Positions 1 to 12,052 of a stretch of DNA of 64,000 nt are shown in pieces; positions within the stretch are counted from its first letter, which is position 1; each line of letters starts with the position of its first letter. Origin of the DNA: Diogma glabrata (lineage: Eukaryota; Arthropoda; Insecta; Diptera; Cylindrotomidae); contig OY856186.1 in the NCBI GenBank assembly GCA_963693315.1, positions 283,894,944-283,958,943 on the forward strand. The letters run 5' to 3'. The notes beneath the pieces were generated by a model, which was not told the origin of the DNA, made no database searches, and saw only the letters and a program-made list of their open reading frames with translations. The position numbers were made by a program, and so were the translations under genes.

Positions 1-440
1 TTAAAACATTTCTTTTTAACCTTTTAATCATCTTAAACTAATAGTTTGGTTTGTGTTTTTTGAAGTTTAGTAAGTTTTGGAAGAGTTTTTTGAAACATTT
101 TATTGACTAAAAGGTAACAATTAGTTCAATTGTTTGATCATATACATATACAAACAAATTCTTATTTAATTTCAGTCTAAAGAAATATAATCAGAAATGT
201 TGTTTGATCATATAAGGTTAATTGTTCAACCAAATTATAAACCAAATTATAAACCCAAATTATTAACCAAATTATAAACCAGACTATAGACCAACTATCT
301 GTACAACCTTTTTTCAAAAGTTTTTTAAAAGTTTTTTCTAAAATAGTGTTTTAAGTTATTGACTTAATGGTAATAATAGTTTTTTAATCATTTTATTTTA
401 ATGTACATATTAAGAATTCTCACTTAATTAATTTTTTTAG
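1..440. other. AT-rich non-coding stretch with a short tandem repeat
   Basis: No gene is visible here. Between about 229 and 300 a degenerate 14–16 bp unit built on ACCAAATTATAAACC is repeated about five times. The stretch leads into a Penelope-associated motif at 443–476, so it may be non-coding terminal sequence of an old Penelope-like element; that is inference only. Confidence 0.4.
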
Positions 441-442
441 TC

Positions 443-476
443 TTGATAATGGCAACAAGAAATTGCCGAAACGTCG
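443..476 (+). other. Hammerhead-ribozyme-like core of Penelope type
   Basis: The order TTGATAA, then a short hairpin (GGCAA, loop, TTGCC), then GAAAC followed by GTC is visible. It matches the layout of the minimal type I hammerhead core (CTGATGA, stem II, GAAAC, cleavage at GTC), which is known from Penelope-like retroelements. Two core positions differ from consensus, so activity is doubtful. No reverse transcriptase reading frame adjoins it. It could also be a non-ribozyme remnant of the same repeat. Confidence 0.4.
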
Positions 477-658
477 ACCACCAGATTCAAAATTTAAAAA
501 TAAATTGAATAAATTGCAGAAATGAAAAATTAAATTTTTGGATGTTTTTAAAAATTTAATAAATTTAATGAATTCAGCATCATAAGGCGCCTTCGAAGAT
601 TAACCTTAACATCACATCACATACATATAAGGGCGAATACATACACATAACAACATCA

Positions 659-1420
<762 letters not shown>

Positions 1421-1606
1421 ATCGACGAATCCACACATAGAACTGGCTTAAAAGCACTCCACACCAAAACGGTTGAAAATGCAATAAGGAACTATACTCC
1501 AAATCGTGTTCTAAAAAGAAGGCCACCAAAAGTCGCTGCCGAAGAGGTCCAACTACCCCGTAGCACCAGATCCATCCTAGCTCAACTAAGATCCGGTTGG
1601 TCACGC
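1421..1606 (+). pseudogene. LINE reverse transcriptase C-terminal fragment
   Basis: The plus-strand frame starting with ATC at 1421 is open for about 60 codons. It contains a Pro-Arg-Ser-Thr-Arg segment followed by LAQLRSGWSR, the conserved block near the C-terminus of jockey-group LINE ORF2 proteins, which lies just before the terminal zinc-finger-like segment. The reverse transcriptase core is absent, and downstream sequence loses similarity, so this is a short dead fragment. The minus-strand reading frame over the same bases is a shadow. The call rests on recognising this one block. Confidence 0.5.
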
Positions 1607-1845
1607 ATTGTTCTTCATTCGTTGTTTATGAAGTTTTTTTATTTAGAGAGGAATTAAAATGTCTGTTTTTGTATTTAGTTTATTTATTTCGAGAGAAATT
1701 TGTATTTTGTTGTATATGTTTTAAATCGTAATACATAAAGATTAAATTTATTGCGTTGCTACTGGGGGATCCCGTAGGCTTTGCTCCCACCCAATCCCTT
1801 CGCACGACAACGCACTCTTAATCGTTTCATCCAACTTTAATACAG

Positions 1846-2003
1846 CTAACATCCATCACAATCTAATTTCTTCTAATCTAGCTATTATGCATGCACCTTC
1901 TGCATCCATGGAGATCCTATCATCCATATGATTTTGTAAAATTAGTGAAGTAGAAGGTGCATGCATAATAGATTAAGAGAGATTGTATTGTGATGGATAG
2001 TAG
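1846..2003. repeat. Inverted repeat, arms about 52–56 bp
   Basis: Left arm 1846–1901 and right arm 1952–2003 are near-perfect reverse complements, including AGAAGGTGCATGCATAATAG in the right arm. The spacer is about 50 bp. Just beyond (about 2030–2090) is a degenerate run of CCAGTAGTA/CTATATA units. This is probably a MITE-like remnant; no coding potential. Confidence 0.75.
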
Positions 2004-2159
2004 CTCCTATCATAGTATTCTATATACCATGGTAGTAGTAGTGCTGTATATATACCAGTAGTACTATATACCAGTAGTATACCAGTCGAAGCCCGCGGGA
2101 TACCCCCTAGTTAGTAATAATATTGTTTGGGAGCAGCCGAAGCCATCCAGCTCCAACTA

Positions 2160-2430
2160 TATTTATATATTTTATGTTCCTTATAATTTGTTTTATGTGT
2201 CAAATGTTTCTAGTTCAAAATGTTTCCCATTATATGTTTGTCTAAAAAATTGGAGTGACAAAATGTATCAAAACCATTCTTTTGATAGACTTAGTTATTA
2301 TTTTTGACACACTTATAAAATACAATAATCAAGCTTCTGGTCTCACATTTAGATGCTGACCATTAAAGTTTCACTACATTCAATGTAACTACCATTCAAT
2401 CTATCACTTAAAACAAACGTTTTTTAAGCA
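2160..2430. repeat. Dispersed repeat, inverted copy near 5600–5800
   Basis: The segment around GTCAAATGTTTCTAG followed by a TTTCCCATT block is found again in reverse complement at about 5725–5795 with a few differences. The family is not recognised. Confidence 0.45.
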
Positions 2431-2439
2431 AACTATAGT

Positions 2440-3365
2440 ACCCAATTCTTTTTCGACACATTTAATGATTTTTTTGACACACCTGATACTGTTAAGAATA
2501 CATCGTCCTGTCGGCTCTTACTATTAACGAAACCTATTTTTAGAAACAAAAACATTTTGAAATTGCTGCAGTGATTTTCTAGTGTTCATCGGTTGTGATG
2601 GCTAGCCTGCGGGCGGCAGACAGACGAATATTTATCTTTACTTTTTTAGAATCCTTAGGACCTAAAACGTCAAAAAATGTCAAAAAGTGGGGGTATGATT
2701 TTGATATTTGGCTCGAAATTGTAATGTTTAGGAAATTTAGGAAAATTTTACGAAAATTTAGAGAAATTATTATTTTAAATTCATATTTGTGCAAAGTTTA
2801 TGCAAAAAGAGAACATTTGTATATCAAATTAAGAAATAAGAGACATTGTACTGTCCTGTATTTGCAAAAAAATCTCAAGGGACAGCATAGTAAAAAGCAG
2901 GACAGTTCTGTTTTTAATACAGGACGGATGGTCACCGTATATATAGGTATGACTCCTAAAATAAGTAATTTCGGTTGTTAGTTGGTGTATAACATATGTA
3001 TCAAATTACAATGGACTGGACACGTTAGTTATGTGGTTTTTTTTCACTTTCTTAAATAAATTTACAAATTATGTGTTGAAATTTGAAAAGAACAAAAAAC
3101 AAATTATAATTACACAAATAATTTGTAAGAATAAATTACTTCGGTCTAAAAGACCTAAGTATTTTAATCTCGAGCCAAATGTCAAAATCTTACCACCACT
3201 ATTTGGAACTTCTCGTAGTTTCAGATCATAATAATTCTGAAAAAGCAAAACCAAATGTGCCGTTACAAGTTACAACCGATGAAAACACGAAAACTATACT
3301 GATTCGAATTGCAAATCTTTTGTTTCGATGGTGAGTTCGATAACTGTACCGGAAGTGGGTAAAGA
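2440..3365. mobile_element. Foldback family A, copy 1
   Basis: Two diverged inverted halves are visible. The left half (about 2440–2720) runs through a TTTTTTTGACACACC block, an ATCGTCCT block and a GGACCTAAAACGTC block. The right half (3139–3365) runs the other way from CTTCGGTCTAAAAGACC to ACTGTACCGGAAGTG. The same blocks, in the same order, occur at 6786–9196, 13890–14230 and 54336–56230. No transposase is encoded, so it is non-autonomous. The 128-codon frame at 2595–2981 lies inside the repeat and is not treated as a gene. Confidence 0.6.
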
Positions 3366-4343
3366 AAAACACTAAGCGTATCAAATTTTTTTTTCAAACA
3401 TTACAAAACCAAAAAATTGAAATAAATCACGGTTATAGGAAATGTTGTAGAGCTTGAGTGAAAAACGCAGATGGCCTATTTTTTAAAATGTTATTTGGAG
3501 AAGGTTGAGAGTGGAAATTTAAAAACAATATTTATGATTTTAACGAGTATCGCATGAAAAACGATTTCTTAAAAAATTTTTTTGGTGATTTTCGAAAGCG
3601 CAGTTTTCGACTTATTTTCAAAAACCGAAAATTTTTTTCTGTTCAAAAAAATATTTTTGACCTTGGCGAGTCAAAAGAACTGTTAGCATTTAGGTTTATT
3701 TTATAGCAATTTTTTGTGTAACTTTCGAAAGTAGTTTTCGGCTTATTATGTCGTTTTCTTTTTGCCAGAGCAGAAAACGTGATTTTTTGTCATAAAAAGA
3801 ATATGATAAAAATTGATCTAGTTTTGCAGTTGTGTTTGTGAACTGTCATTTAATGTTTTTGTAATTAATAGTATTTAATTAAATAATTTTTTATGAATTT
3901 TTAATTTAAAACACGATTTAAACAAAACATTTATTTAATCAAACAATAACTATTTGACTTCAAAAAATAATAATAAGTAAATAAATATAAATATAAGCAC
4001 AGTATAAAAAACAACTCAAATCTTATTTCTTTTCTAAATTATAATTTTAATTTTGTTATTTTATTGATCATCTCTAATAATTTTAGTCTTTAATTTTCTT
4101 TTCTTTTAATTATATTAATACTTCTTAAACTATTAATTGTAACAAATTACAATTACTTTCTAATTATGTTTCCCATTGTTCTACTTGATAATAGTTTGTT
4201 AATATTGTTATTATTTGTTTGTAATTGCTTTTTTTCACTCAACACTATTACAATTTTTTCTTTATATTCCTATTCAATTTTTGTATACAGTCCCCAAGAA
4301 CCGACAGGTTCAAGGACAATAACTTATGAATAAATAAATAAAA
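3366..4343. other. Unassigned; possible LINE 3' tail at its end
   Basis: No gene is seen. The last part ends in a (TAAA)n-like run at about 4329–4343 after a CCGACAGGTTCAAGGA segment. This is the look of a LINE 3' untranslated end, but no coding part is attached. The LINE reading is weak. Confidence 0.25.
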
Positions 4344-4640
4344 TGGCGTCTTGTTTGTTTACTAATTTTGACAGATGTGTAAAGTAAATGTATTTATGCA
4401 ACTCTATTGCATTTACAATTTGCTCTACGAAAAAATCTAGATTCAGGAAAATATTTTTAGGGCAAAAAAAGATCACTTTTTTTTTTCAAATAGAATACGT
4501 AATGTCAAAAAAACTTGATCTGAGAGCAACAATGGACGTGTCAGTGCAATTTTTTTGCCAAAAAGAACACGGCATCAAAATTGTATTTTTGCCAAGAACT
4601 ATTCGCGTAGAATAATTGCCGACGAGCATAGATTTTGGAA

Positions 4641-5460
4641 CGTTGCACAGTGGGATTTTTTGTGCAATAAGTAATTTTTTCGACACATAAAATTTAAAAA
4701 TGTAATAATGCAGTTTTGTAGAAAATTGATTCAGTATGAAGAATCCATAAATTGTATCCCAAAAAAAAGTTTATTTGTCTTTGAAATAATGAAATAAAGT
4801 CACATGTAAATTTTGGTCCAAAATATTGAAAATTGTTTACGCACTTCTATAGTGTTTGTACGTAAGATAACTTTATTGCTTTAATTTAAATAGTGATTAT
4901 TTTCAAATATACCCTTTTCTGCGAATTTAAAAAAAAATTATAAAGTTCGCTCATATGGTTTAAAAGATATGATAGAATAAAATTCGTTCTATAATGTGCC
5001 GTGATTGCAAACTTCCTTGGAAGAAAAAAAAGGTTGCTCGGTCGTGCTAGGTGCTCCCGCTATAATAAAATGAAAGGTAAGACTCCATACTATCAATTAA
5101 AAAAAAAAAAGTTTAAATAATTAATAATCTTTTATAAAATCATAAAATTTATAAAATCATAAAATCATAAAATTTTGGGTTCTATGGGCGGTGGGTAGTG
5201 GGCGTGCCCAATTTTTATGAAACTTTATTTTATTCTTAATTGAGGTAATAAAAGGCTCTGTGCCAAATTTCAAAAACTTTGGGCATAAAAATAAATTTTG
5301 GGTTCTATGGGCGGTGAAAAGTGGGCGTGGCCAATTTTGATGAATCTTTATATTTTTCTTAATTGAGCTAACCAAAGGCTCAGAGCAAAATTTCAACATT
5401 CTACGAGCACTCCTTATATTTTTTGCCAAACATTATATGAACAAATCCCACTGTGCGTTG
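4641..5460. mobile_element. Transib-like non-autonomous DNA transposon with 5-bp target duplication
   Basis: The element itself is 4646–5455. It begins CACAGTGGGATTT and its other end is the exact reverse complement of those 13 bases. Directly outside both ends is CGTTG (4641–4645 and 5456–5460), a perfect 5-bp target-site duplication. Transib elements are known for 5-bp duplications and for ends like the RAG recombination-signal heptamer CACAGTG, which is matched perfectly at both ends. No transposase is encoded in its 810 bp. It carries a two-unit 123-bp tandem repeat. The terminal match is short, so another superfamily with 5-bp duplications is possible. Confidence 0.65.
5173..5400. repeat. 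Two-copy 123-bp tandem repeat
   Basis: TTTTGGGTTCTATGGGCGGT starts at 5173 and again at 5296, each followed by a GTGGGCGTG(G)CC block and an AATTGAG block. The 90-codon minus-strand frame here is the translation of these two units. Similar GGGCGTGGCC repeats are common in fly genomes, a weak hint about the host. Confidence 0.8.
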
Positions 5461-6060
5461 CAGTGCAGCAATTGTACATTTAAGTAAAAAATTAAATCTA
5501 AAGAAATATAGAAATGAACAAAAAACACAAAGATCGAAAACTGTCGGTACACCCATCTTCCCAATATTCAGTTGAGAAATCATAGAGTTGATTGTCTTAA
5601 CTCTTAACATGCATACTCGTTGCCAACAATTTGACGAAACTTTTCTTATATTTCAAAAAAAGTTGTTAAATGTGAAAAGAATGATCTTCATTGCTCACAC
5701 ATATTATCACTGACACATATTGTTACTCTTTTTTCACTAACATACAATGGGAAACTATTTTGACTAGAAATATTTGACGAAGTTTCTATTATACTGCCAA
5801 CTAATATGAACAATTAGAAAACATTATTTTGTTGCAGATTAAAGTTGTCATTAACTTTCATATAAGTTGTAATTATTAAAGATGTTTTTTTAATTAGTGA
5901 ATTAATACAAACCATAACTAACATAAACAACAGCTTAATGAAAAACTGCTTAATAGGACTAATTATAATTTACAATTGTCCAAACAATAAATAAATACAA
6001 TAAAGAATCTGTGGCGGCTCTTCGTCCATATTAATCATTCCTATTCTGTCTTGTCCTATT
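5461..6060. other. No gene; one dispersed-repeat copy
   Basis: Apart from the inverted copy (about 5600–5800) of the repeat at 2160–2430, nothing is recognised. Confidence 0.4.
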
Positions 6061-6066
6061 AAAATA

Positions 6067-6321
6067 TTTTATCCACGACTACTAAAGAATATATGCTTTC
6101 CACGCGTATGTCTTCAATTGTAATTGTATTCATTCCACAACTAGTGAATTTGATTACAATTCTTTAACAGCTCTATAGTTTATTAAATATTCTCGTAACA
6201 AATTAAACAATAAACTTGTTTTGTTTTTCGCTATCTTTGATGTTTTTATTTCAATATGGCGATACAAATTTTTGCATGAAAACTGGAAATTAAACGAAAC
6301 ATTTTACAGTCGTGGATAAAA
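6067..6321. repeat. Short inverted repeat flanking about 230 bp
   Basis: TTTTATCCACGACT at 6067–6080 is the reverse complement of the block at 6308–6321. It immediately precedes the hairpin at 6321–6455, so both may belong to one small element. Confidence 0.5.
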
Positions 6322-6455
6322 TAGCATCTTGTATTCGCTTAGGATGATGGCAATTCTTCACTCGGATGATTCCCTCCACACGTTACGCTCGTTTCGGGAA
6401 ACTTCATCCTCGTGAAGAATTGCCTTCATTCTAAGCTCATACAAGAATCTACTAT
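6321..6455. repeat. Long imperfect hairpin
   Basis: Arms of about 53–60 bp (6321–6373 and 6396–6455) pair with a handful of mismatches around the shared core GGCAATTCTTCAC. The loop is about 20 bp. Length and mismatch pattern would allow a small-RNA precursor, but a MITE remnant is at least as likely. Confidence 0.6.
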
Positions 6456-6785
6456 TCCTTCATGACTCGTTATATTCTTCTTAAACACTACAACGAAGTG
6501 AAGAAAAGTAACAGATCAGCGTGTATGCTTGTTTCGTTAATTTATACTAACAGTATTAACGCGCCTATTTTTTCTAAAATGAAGCTAAACAAAAGGAATA
6601 AGAAAATTTTCATCATTCCGCCATTTTAAAAATACAAATTGGCTTGGATTTTTGGTTGTCGTATCGAAATTAAAACAAATTAAATTAAAATTAAATTTAA
6701 GTCAAAATAACATTAGTTTCCACATTTATTTTTGTATTACAAATAATTTATGTTTTATATCATAATAAACAAACAAAATAGTCCA

Positions 6786-9196
6786 AGAGCTAGTGAACCT
6801 TTTGAGTAACGGTCGTCCTGTAAGGCTAGAATTTTTTTTAGTGAAAGTTCATGAAATGTGAAGTACGGAAACCACAACCTGGCAGGCATCAGCCGTGTAC
6901 GTCATCATCCCCTATATGTTTAAAAGTGTAAAAAAAATGAAAAAAAAAAACTTGGTCCTGTAAGCTTGAAATTTTTATATGATTTAGCTCACTTTTTATA
7001 GAGTACAAAAACAAATTGACAGGCGATTTGGAGGTGCACAAGTATCTGCCAGGCGAATCGAAAGGTGTTACAACTTGCCGGCCGGCCGTCACAAGCGACG
7101 AAATCTAGAAAACCGCTGATCGGATTTTCAAAATTTTTGATTTTAAAAATAAGTTTACTCAATGGGAAGAGCTGAAAGGACGATGTGTTCGATAACTGTA
7201 CCGGAAGTGTGTCAAAAAAATCGTCAAGTGTGTCAAAACAAGGAAATTTGCATATTTTTGGCTTAAAAAACGTTCATCTCAAGTGATTCCGGATATAAAC
7301 ATTGAATTTGAAGAAATCTTGATGGTCGGGATTGGTATGTGATACCAAAAACTAGATTGTTGCATTATAAGTTTGTCAAAAAAATGTTGTCAAATGTGTC
7401 AAAAGAAAGATTTTTATTTATTTTTTTACCCAATTTTTCGGAAAAAAATAAAATAAATTATTGGTATGACCTGAAATTTTATTATTATTATTGAGAATTA
7501 TGGCATTATAAGTTTGTCAAAAAGAAGGTTTGTCAAAATAAAGAAAGATTTTTATTTATTTTTTTACCCAAGTTTTTGGAAAAAAATAAAATAAATTATT
7601 TGTATGACATGACATTTTATATTTACAAAATTTTATTTACAAAAAAATCGTCAAGTGTGTCAAAACAAGGAAATTTGCATATTTTTGGCTTAAAAAACGT
7701 TCAATTAAGTGATTCCGGATATAAACATTGAATTTGAAGAAATCTTGATGGTCGGGATTGGTATGTGATACCAAAAACTAGATTGTTGCATTATAAGTTT
7801 GTCAAAAAAATGTTGTCAAGTGTGTCAAAAGAAAGATTTTTATTTATTTTTTACCCAATTTTTCGGAAAAAAATAAAATAAATTATTTGTATGACCTGAA
7901 ATTTTATCATTATTATTGAGAATTATGGCATTATAAGTTTGTCAAAAAAAAGGTTGTCAAGTGTGTCAAAAGAAAGGTTTTTATTTATTTTTTTACCCAA
8001 TTTTTTGGAAAAAAATAAAATAAATTATTTGTATGACCTGAAATTTTATTATTATTATTGAGAATTATGGCATTATAAGTTTGTCAAAAAAATGTTGTCA
8101 AGTGTGTCAAAAGAAAGATTTTTATTTATTTTTTTACCCAATTTTTGGAAAAAAATAAAATAAATTATTTGTATGACATGACATTTTATTATTTTTATAG
8201 ATAATAATGGAATTATAAGTTTGTCAAAAAAATGTTGTCAAGTATGTCCAAAAAATTAACTGTTTGTATTACGAAAATGTGCGTCTCAGAGCTTGAGATC
8301 TCAGCCAATCCATATTTTATATATATGTTTGAGTAAGTGATTTAAAGAAAGTGGGTAAAATGACAGGCGGTTTTGGCTTGACAGGCGAGGGGAAAGATGC
8401 TATGGAAGTGCGAGTAAGAGTCGTAAATTCAGGTCATACAAATAATTTATTTTATTTTTTTTTTCCAAAAAATTGGGTAAAAAAATAAATAAAGCCTTTT
8501 TTTTGACACACTTGACAACCTTTTTTTGACAAACTTATAATGCCATAATTCTCAATAATAATATTAAAATTTTAGGTCATACAAATAATTTATTTTATTT
8601 TTTTCCAAAAAATGGGGTAAAAAAATAAATAAAAACCTTTCTTTTGACACACTTGACAACCTTTTTTTTGACAAACTTATAATGCCATAATTCTCAATAA
8701 TAATAATAAAATTTGAGGTCATACAGATTATTAATTTTATTTTTTTCCAAAAAATTGGGTAAAAAAATAAATAAAAATCTTTCTTTTGACACACTTGACA
8801 ACATTTTTTTGACAAACTTATAATGCAATAATCTAGTTTTTGGTATCACATACCAATCCCGACCATCAAGATTTCTTCAAATTCAATGTTTATATCCGGA
8901 ATCACTTGAGATGAACGTTTTTTAAGCCAAAAATATGCAAATTTCCTTGTTTTGATATCCTTGACGATTTTTTTGACACACTTCCGGTACAGTTATCGAA
9001 CACATCGTCCTTTCAGCTCTTCTCATTGAGTAAACTTATTTTTAGAAACAAAAATTTTGGAAATATATAGGGGAAGATGACGTGCACGGCTGATGCCTGC
9101 CTGGTTGTGGTTTCCGTACTTCACATTTCATGAACTTTCACTAAAAAAAATTCCAGCCTTACAGGACGACCGTTACTCAAAGGGTTCACTAGCTCT
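6786..9196. mobile_element. Foldback family A, copy 2 (2.4 kb, near complete)
   Basis: Terminal inverted repeats of at least 130 bp begin AGAGCTAGTGAACC on both strands and differ at only a few bases. Inside each arm come a second conserved segment (TACCGGAAGTGTGTC, GTCAAGTGTGTCAAAA) and then a tandem array of about 141-bp units, each starting GCATTATAAGTTTGTCAAAA (7362, 7503, 7788, 7928, 8070 and about 8210). The array is inverted in the right arm (about 8440–8830). A roughly 426-bp duplication repeats part of the left array (7262 and 7688). No protein is encoded. This matches the architecture of Drosophila FB elements, with no sequence relationship implied. Confidence 0.8.
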
Positions 9197-9408
9197 CAGT
9201 CTAAAAATACGTTTGGAATTTCATAAATGGAGTTGTGATTTGTGGCGTACACTATAGAAAATTGTAAAAGCTTATAAAATCTTTTGTAAACAGAATCACA
9301 CTAGTTAAGGAGAAATAATAAGATTCGTTGTGGAATTCAATAAATCTATCACCAACCTTCCACCCATGCAAGTAAGAAATAAAACTGAACAAAAGCAAAA
9401 CAACTAAT

Positions 9409-10430
9409 ATCGACACCTTGCCTACAAATGTGTTCAAAGCAGCTATATCTGAAACAGCTGAGTTTTTAACACTACCATTAGCTGACATATGGAACAACAA
9501 GAAAACAATAACTAAATGGAAGGAAGGTTTAATTATAACAATTCTAAAGAAAGGGAATGTAACATAATGTAAATTCTTAAGAAAAGCCTGCCCTTAACAC
9601 CACAATAAAAGTATTAACGATGAATCATCCTTAAAAGAATATCTCCAATAATTAACAAGCAATTAAGAAACGAGCAGACTTACTTTAGACTAGGAAGAAT
9701 CTGTATTGACTATATCAACACAAACCGTATTATCATATGATTCAACCAATCAAACTTATTCAATTCACCATTGCACACGAATCTGGTTAAATCAACAAAA
9801 GCTTTATCTGGCAATCACTTCGGAAAATAAGCATCCCGAAAAAAATAAAATAATTGATAGAATCAAAAAAATGAATCAGTGTGCTAGAAATAGAAATCAA
9901 TACAAAGAAAAGCAAAGTGATAAATACTAAAGCCATCGAGTAGTGAAATAAGGCTGTGTACCATGTGCAAAGATGACATACTGGACTAGAATATGCAGAT
10001 GATATCTGCTTGTCCACACACAAATATGCGGACATGCAGCAGAAAATAAAGAAAGATGCCTTTCACATCAAGTTTCAAATCAACACCATGCAGAAAACAA
10101 AAGACTAAGACTATAGACACAACAACATACAAGACAACGCAAATAGTGCTTGGTTGTACTGTAGCAAAAAAAAAGCTGTAACAATAAAAAGAACTTCTAC
10201 GACAAATAGAGCAGATATAGACATCAAACTCCACGTAAGCAAAATAAAATGGAGATGGATATAGGATACTTCTTCAGAAAACCGAACAAAGATATAACAA
10301 AGTTGTTCCTAGAGTTGTTGTGGATTCTACACGGTAAAATAAAAATTGCAATGACGTGGAAGAAATTTGGGCTAGCTGAAGCTGAACTATAGTTAGCAAG
10401 ACATGAGGAGAGTTGAAATAGGTACAACTT
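9409..10430 (+). pseudogene. RTE-type LINE reverse transcriptase, decayed
   Basis: The plus strand carries scattered reading-frame pieces of an RTE-clade ORF2 protein. A segment from 9409 contains the block TKWKEGLIITILKKGNVT, the RTE form of reverse transcriptase motif 1–2. YADD, the catalytic motif, is at 9992–10003 within LEYADDICL. Near 10240–10300 is KMEMDIGYFFRKPNKDITK, and near 10370 GLAEAEL, both C-terminal blocks of this clade. Many stops and frame changes separate them and a large part between motif 2 and YADD is reduced, so it is dead. It lies downstream of the phosphatase gene's last visible exon. Confidence 0.7.
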
Positions 10431-11916
10431 TCATTTAAAAATAACTGTCAAAGGCCCTAACTGAGAAAAGCGGGTTAGTAGGTAATATTGAATGTTTGTA
10501 CATATTTGGACTTAAATTTATTTTTTAATTAATTGTCTAGATATTTAGAGAGACAAAATTATTGTTTTGAAAAACTGTTTACAATTCACAAGCCAAACAT
10601 CCATTGCTGGTCTAAGTTCTACAAAAATCATCAACTGAAAACATGATGTTTTTATTTTAATAATTTAATAAATTTTTATTTCCCTCTTTAAATTGAATTA
10701 ATTTTTAATGAAAAAATTTATATCGTATAATCAATCTCTATCGGAAAAATTTCATCATATGGTGTAAAGAAACAATATCCGATGCTGCTACAAATAAAAT
10801 AAATATGTCTTAAAAATTAAAGCTTTCGAAAAAATTATATCAAATTATGTTGAATGATTGATTAATGTGTTGCAACGTAACGAAATCATGATAAGGAAAA
10901 TAAAATATATTCACAACAGGAACAATCAAAATAACTCTTGATTTTTTCTGAGACGATATCCTCTTCGTGGTTCTTTGTATGAATTATAAGGTAAAAATAA
11001 GGCAAAATAAGGTTGGATTGAAGGTTTGACCTTTTTTAATTTGCGTAAGCAAAACAAACAAGAAAATAAAATGGATTCCATTGCATTATACTCAACATAT
11101 CAATAGAATCCATAGTGGATTCTATTATACATTCTTACACTATTATCAGTTTTATTATGCATAAACGTATGAAAAACTGCACCTAAATTACCGTTATACA
11201 TATCTCTATTTTATTAAAGCTTAAGTCATTACAGAATTGCCAAAAACTTTTACCAAATAAATTGTTTGAAATTGTTTTTTGAGGGATGGAGTTTTAGTAT
11301 TTAATTTTATTTTATGATGTGATGAGAAAAGATCCTACATCTGTACAACTTTAAGCTTGCTTTCTGAAGTTATTTAATTTGTTTAATAAGATCGGTTGCG
11401 GTTATATTATTGTAATCCTATATTTTTTTAATCGGTTTAAAAATACGCTTCTTATCATAAGTTATATGTTTGTTGCGAGTAAATAATGAAACATTTATTC
11501 AATAAATTTTTCGAAAGTCTCCCAAACTGAGAATGGAATTAATGGAAAACTACAACAAAAGAAAAAAAATTGTATGTAAAATTTAATGAATTATGCAAAA
11601 ATAACAATAAAATTCATTTTCTTTACTATTTTGTAGTAGCTTTTTAGATATTTTATGTCATAGTTAGACAGGAAAATAATGCAAAAACTAGATATTCCAT
11701 AAAACATGAAAATGTTAAACGACAGAAATAATTTTGAATTTGTTGTGTTTCGTTTTATATATACATACAATAATGTTTCGTGTAAGGAAAAGTTGCTCTA
11801 ATTTATTCTGTTTCCGTTATACTACTAATGGGAATAAGTGGTTTAAACTATTGAAGCAAATCTGTCGGCTATAGCTCAAATATCAAGATTTTAACTGTTC
11901 CCTGTTTTTAACTTAC
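10431..11916. other. Probable intron or 3' flank of the phosphatase gene
   Basis: The last visible phosphatase exon (11917–12052) ends in a good splice donor, so the gene should continue leftward. I looked here for the expected C-terminal Gln-x-x-x-Gln-Tyr segment on the minus strand and did not find it. Nothing else is recognised. Confidence 0.4.
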
Positions 11917-12052
11917 CACATTTTCTATAAGGCCTTTTCTGGACTGACGTAATTTCTTTAGGTAACCATAAACATGAAAACAATCTTCTTCTTCAGCAAG
12001 TTCCATATTAGCATCGATAGCTAAATAAACACCTGAACGTCCACCACCATCA
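11917..12052 (-). CDS. PTP exon F: rest of the P-loop and following helices
   Basis: One base completes the Asn codon of HCNDGGGRSG; 45 residues follow, including [18 protein letters not shown] and [15 protein letters not shown]. Donor GTAAGT. The Q-loop exon expected next is not seen in the window. Confidence 0.9.

Noticed and set aside
2595..2981. 128-codon plus-strand frame
   Set aside because: It lies inside foldback family A, and its first half is conserved as DNA modules in other copies in other frames, not as protein.
4995..5060. Cys-rich scrap resembling a zinc finger (CRDCKLPWKKK)
   Set aside because: Only one Cys pair and an early stop; it lies inside the Transib-like element with no supporting frame.
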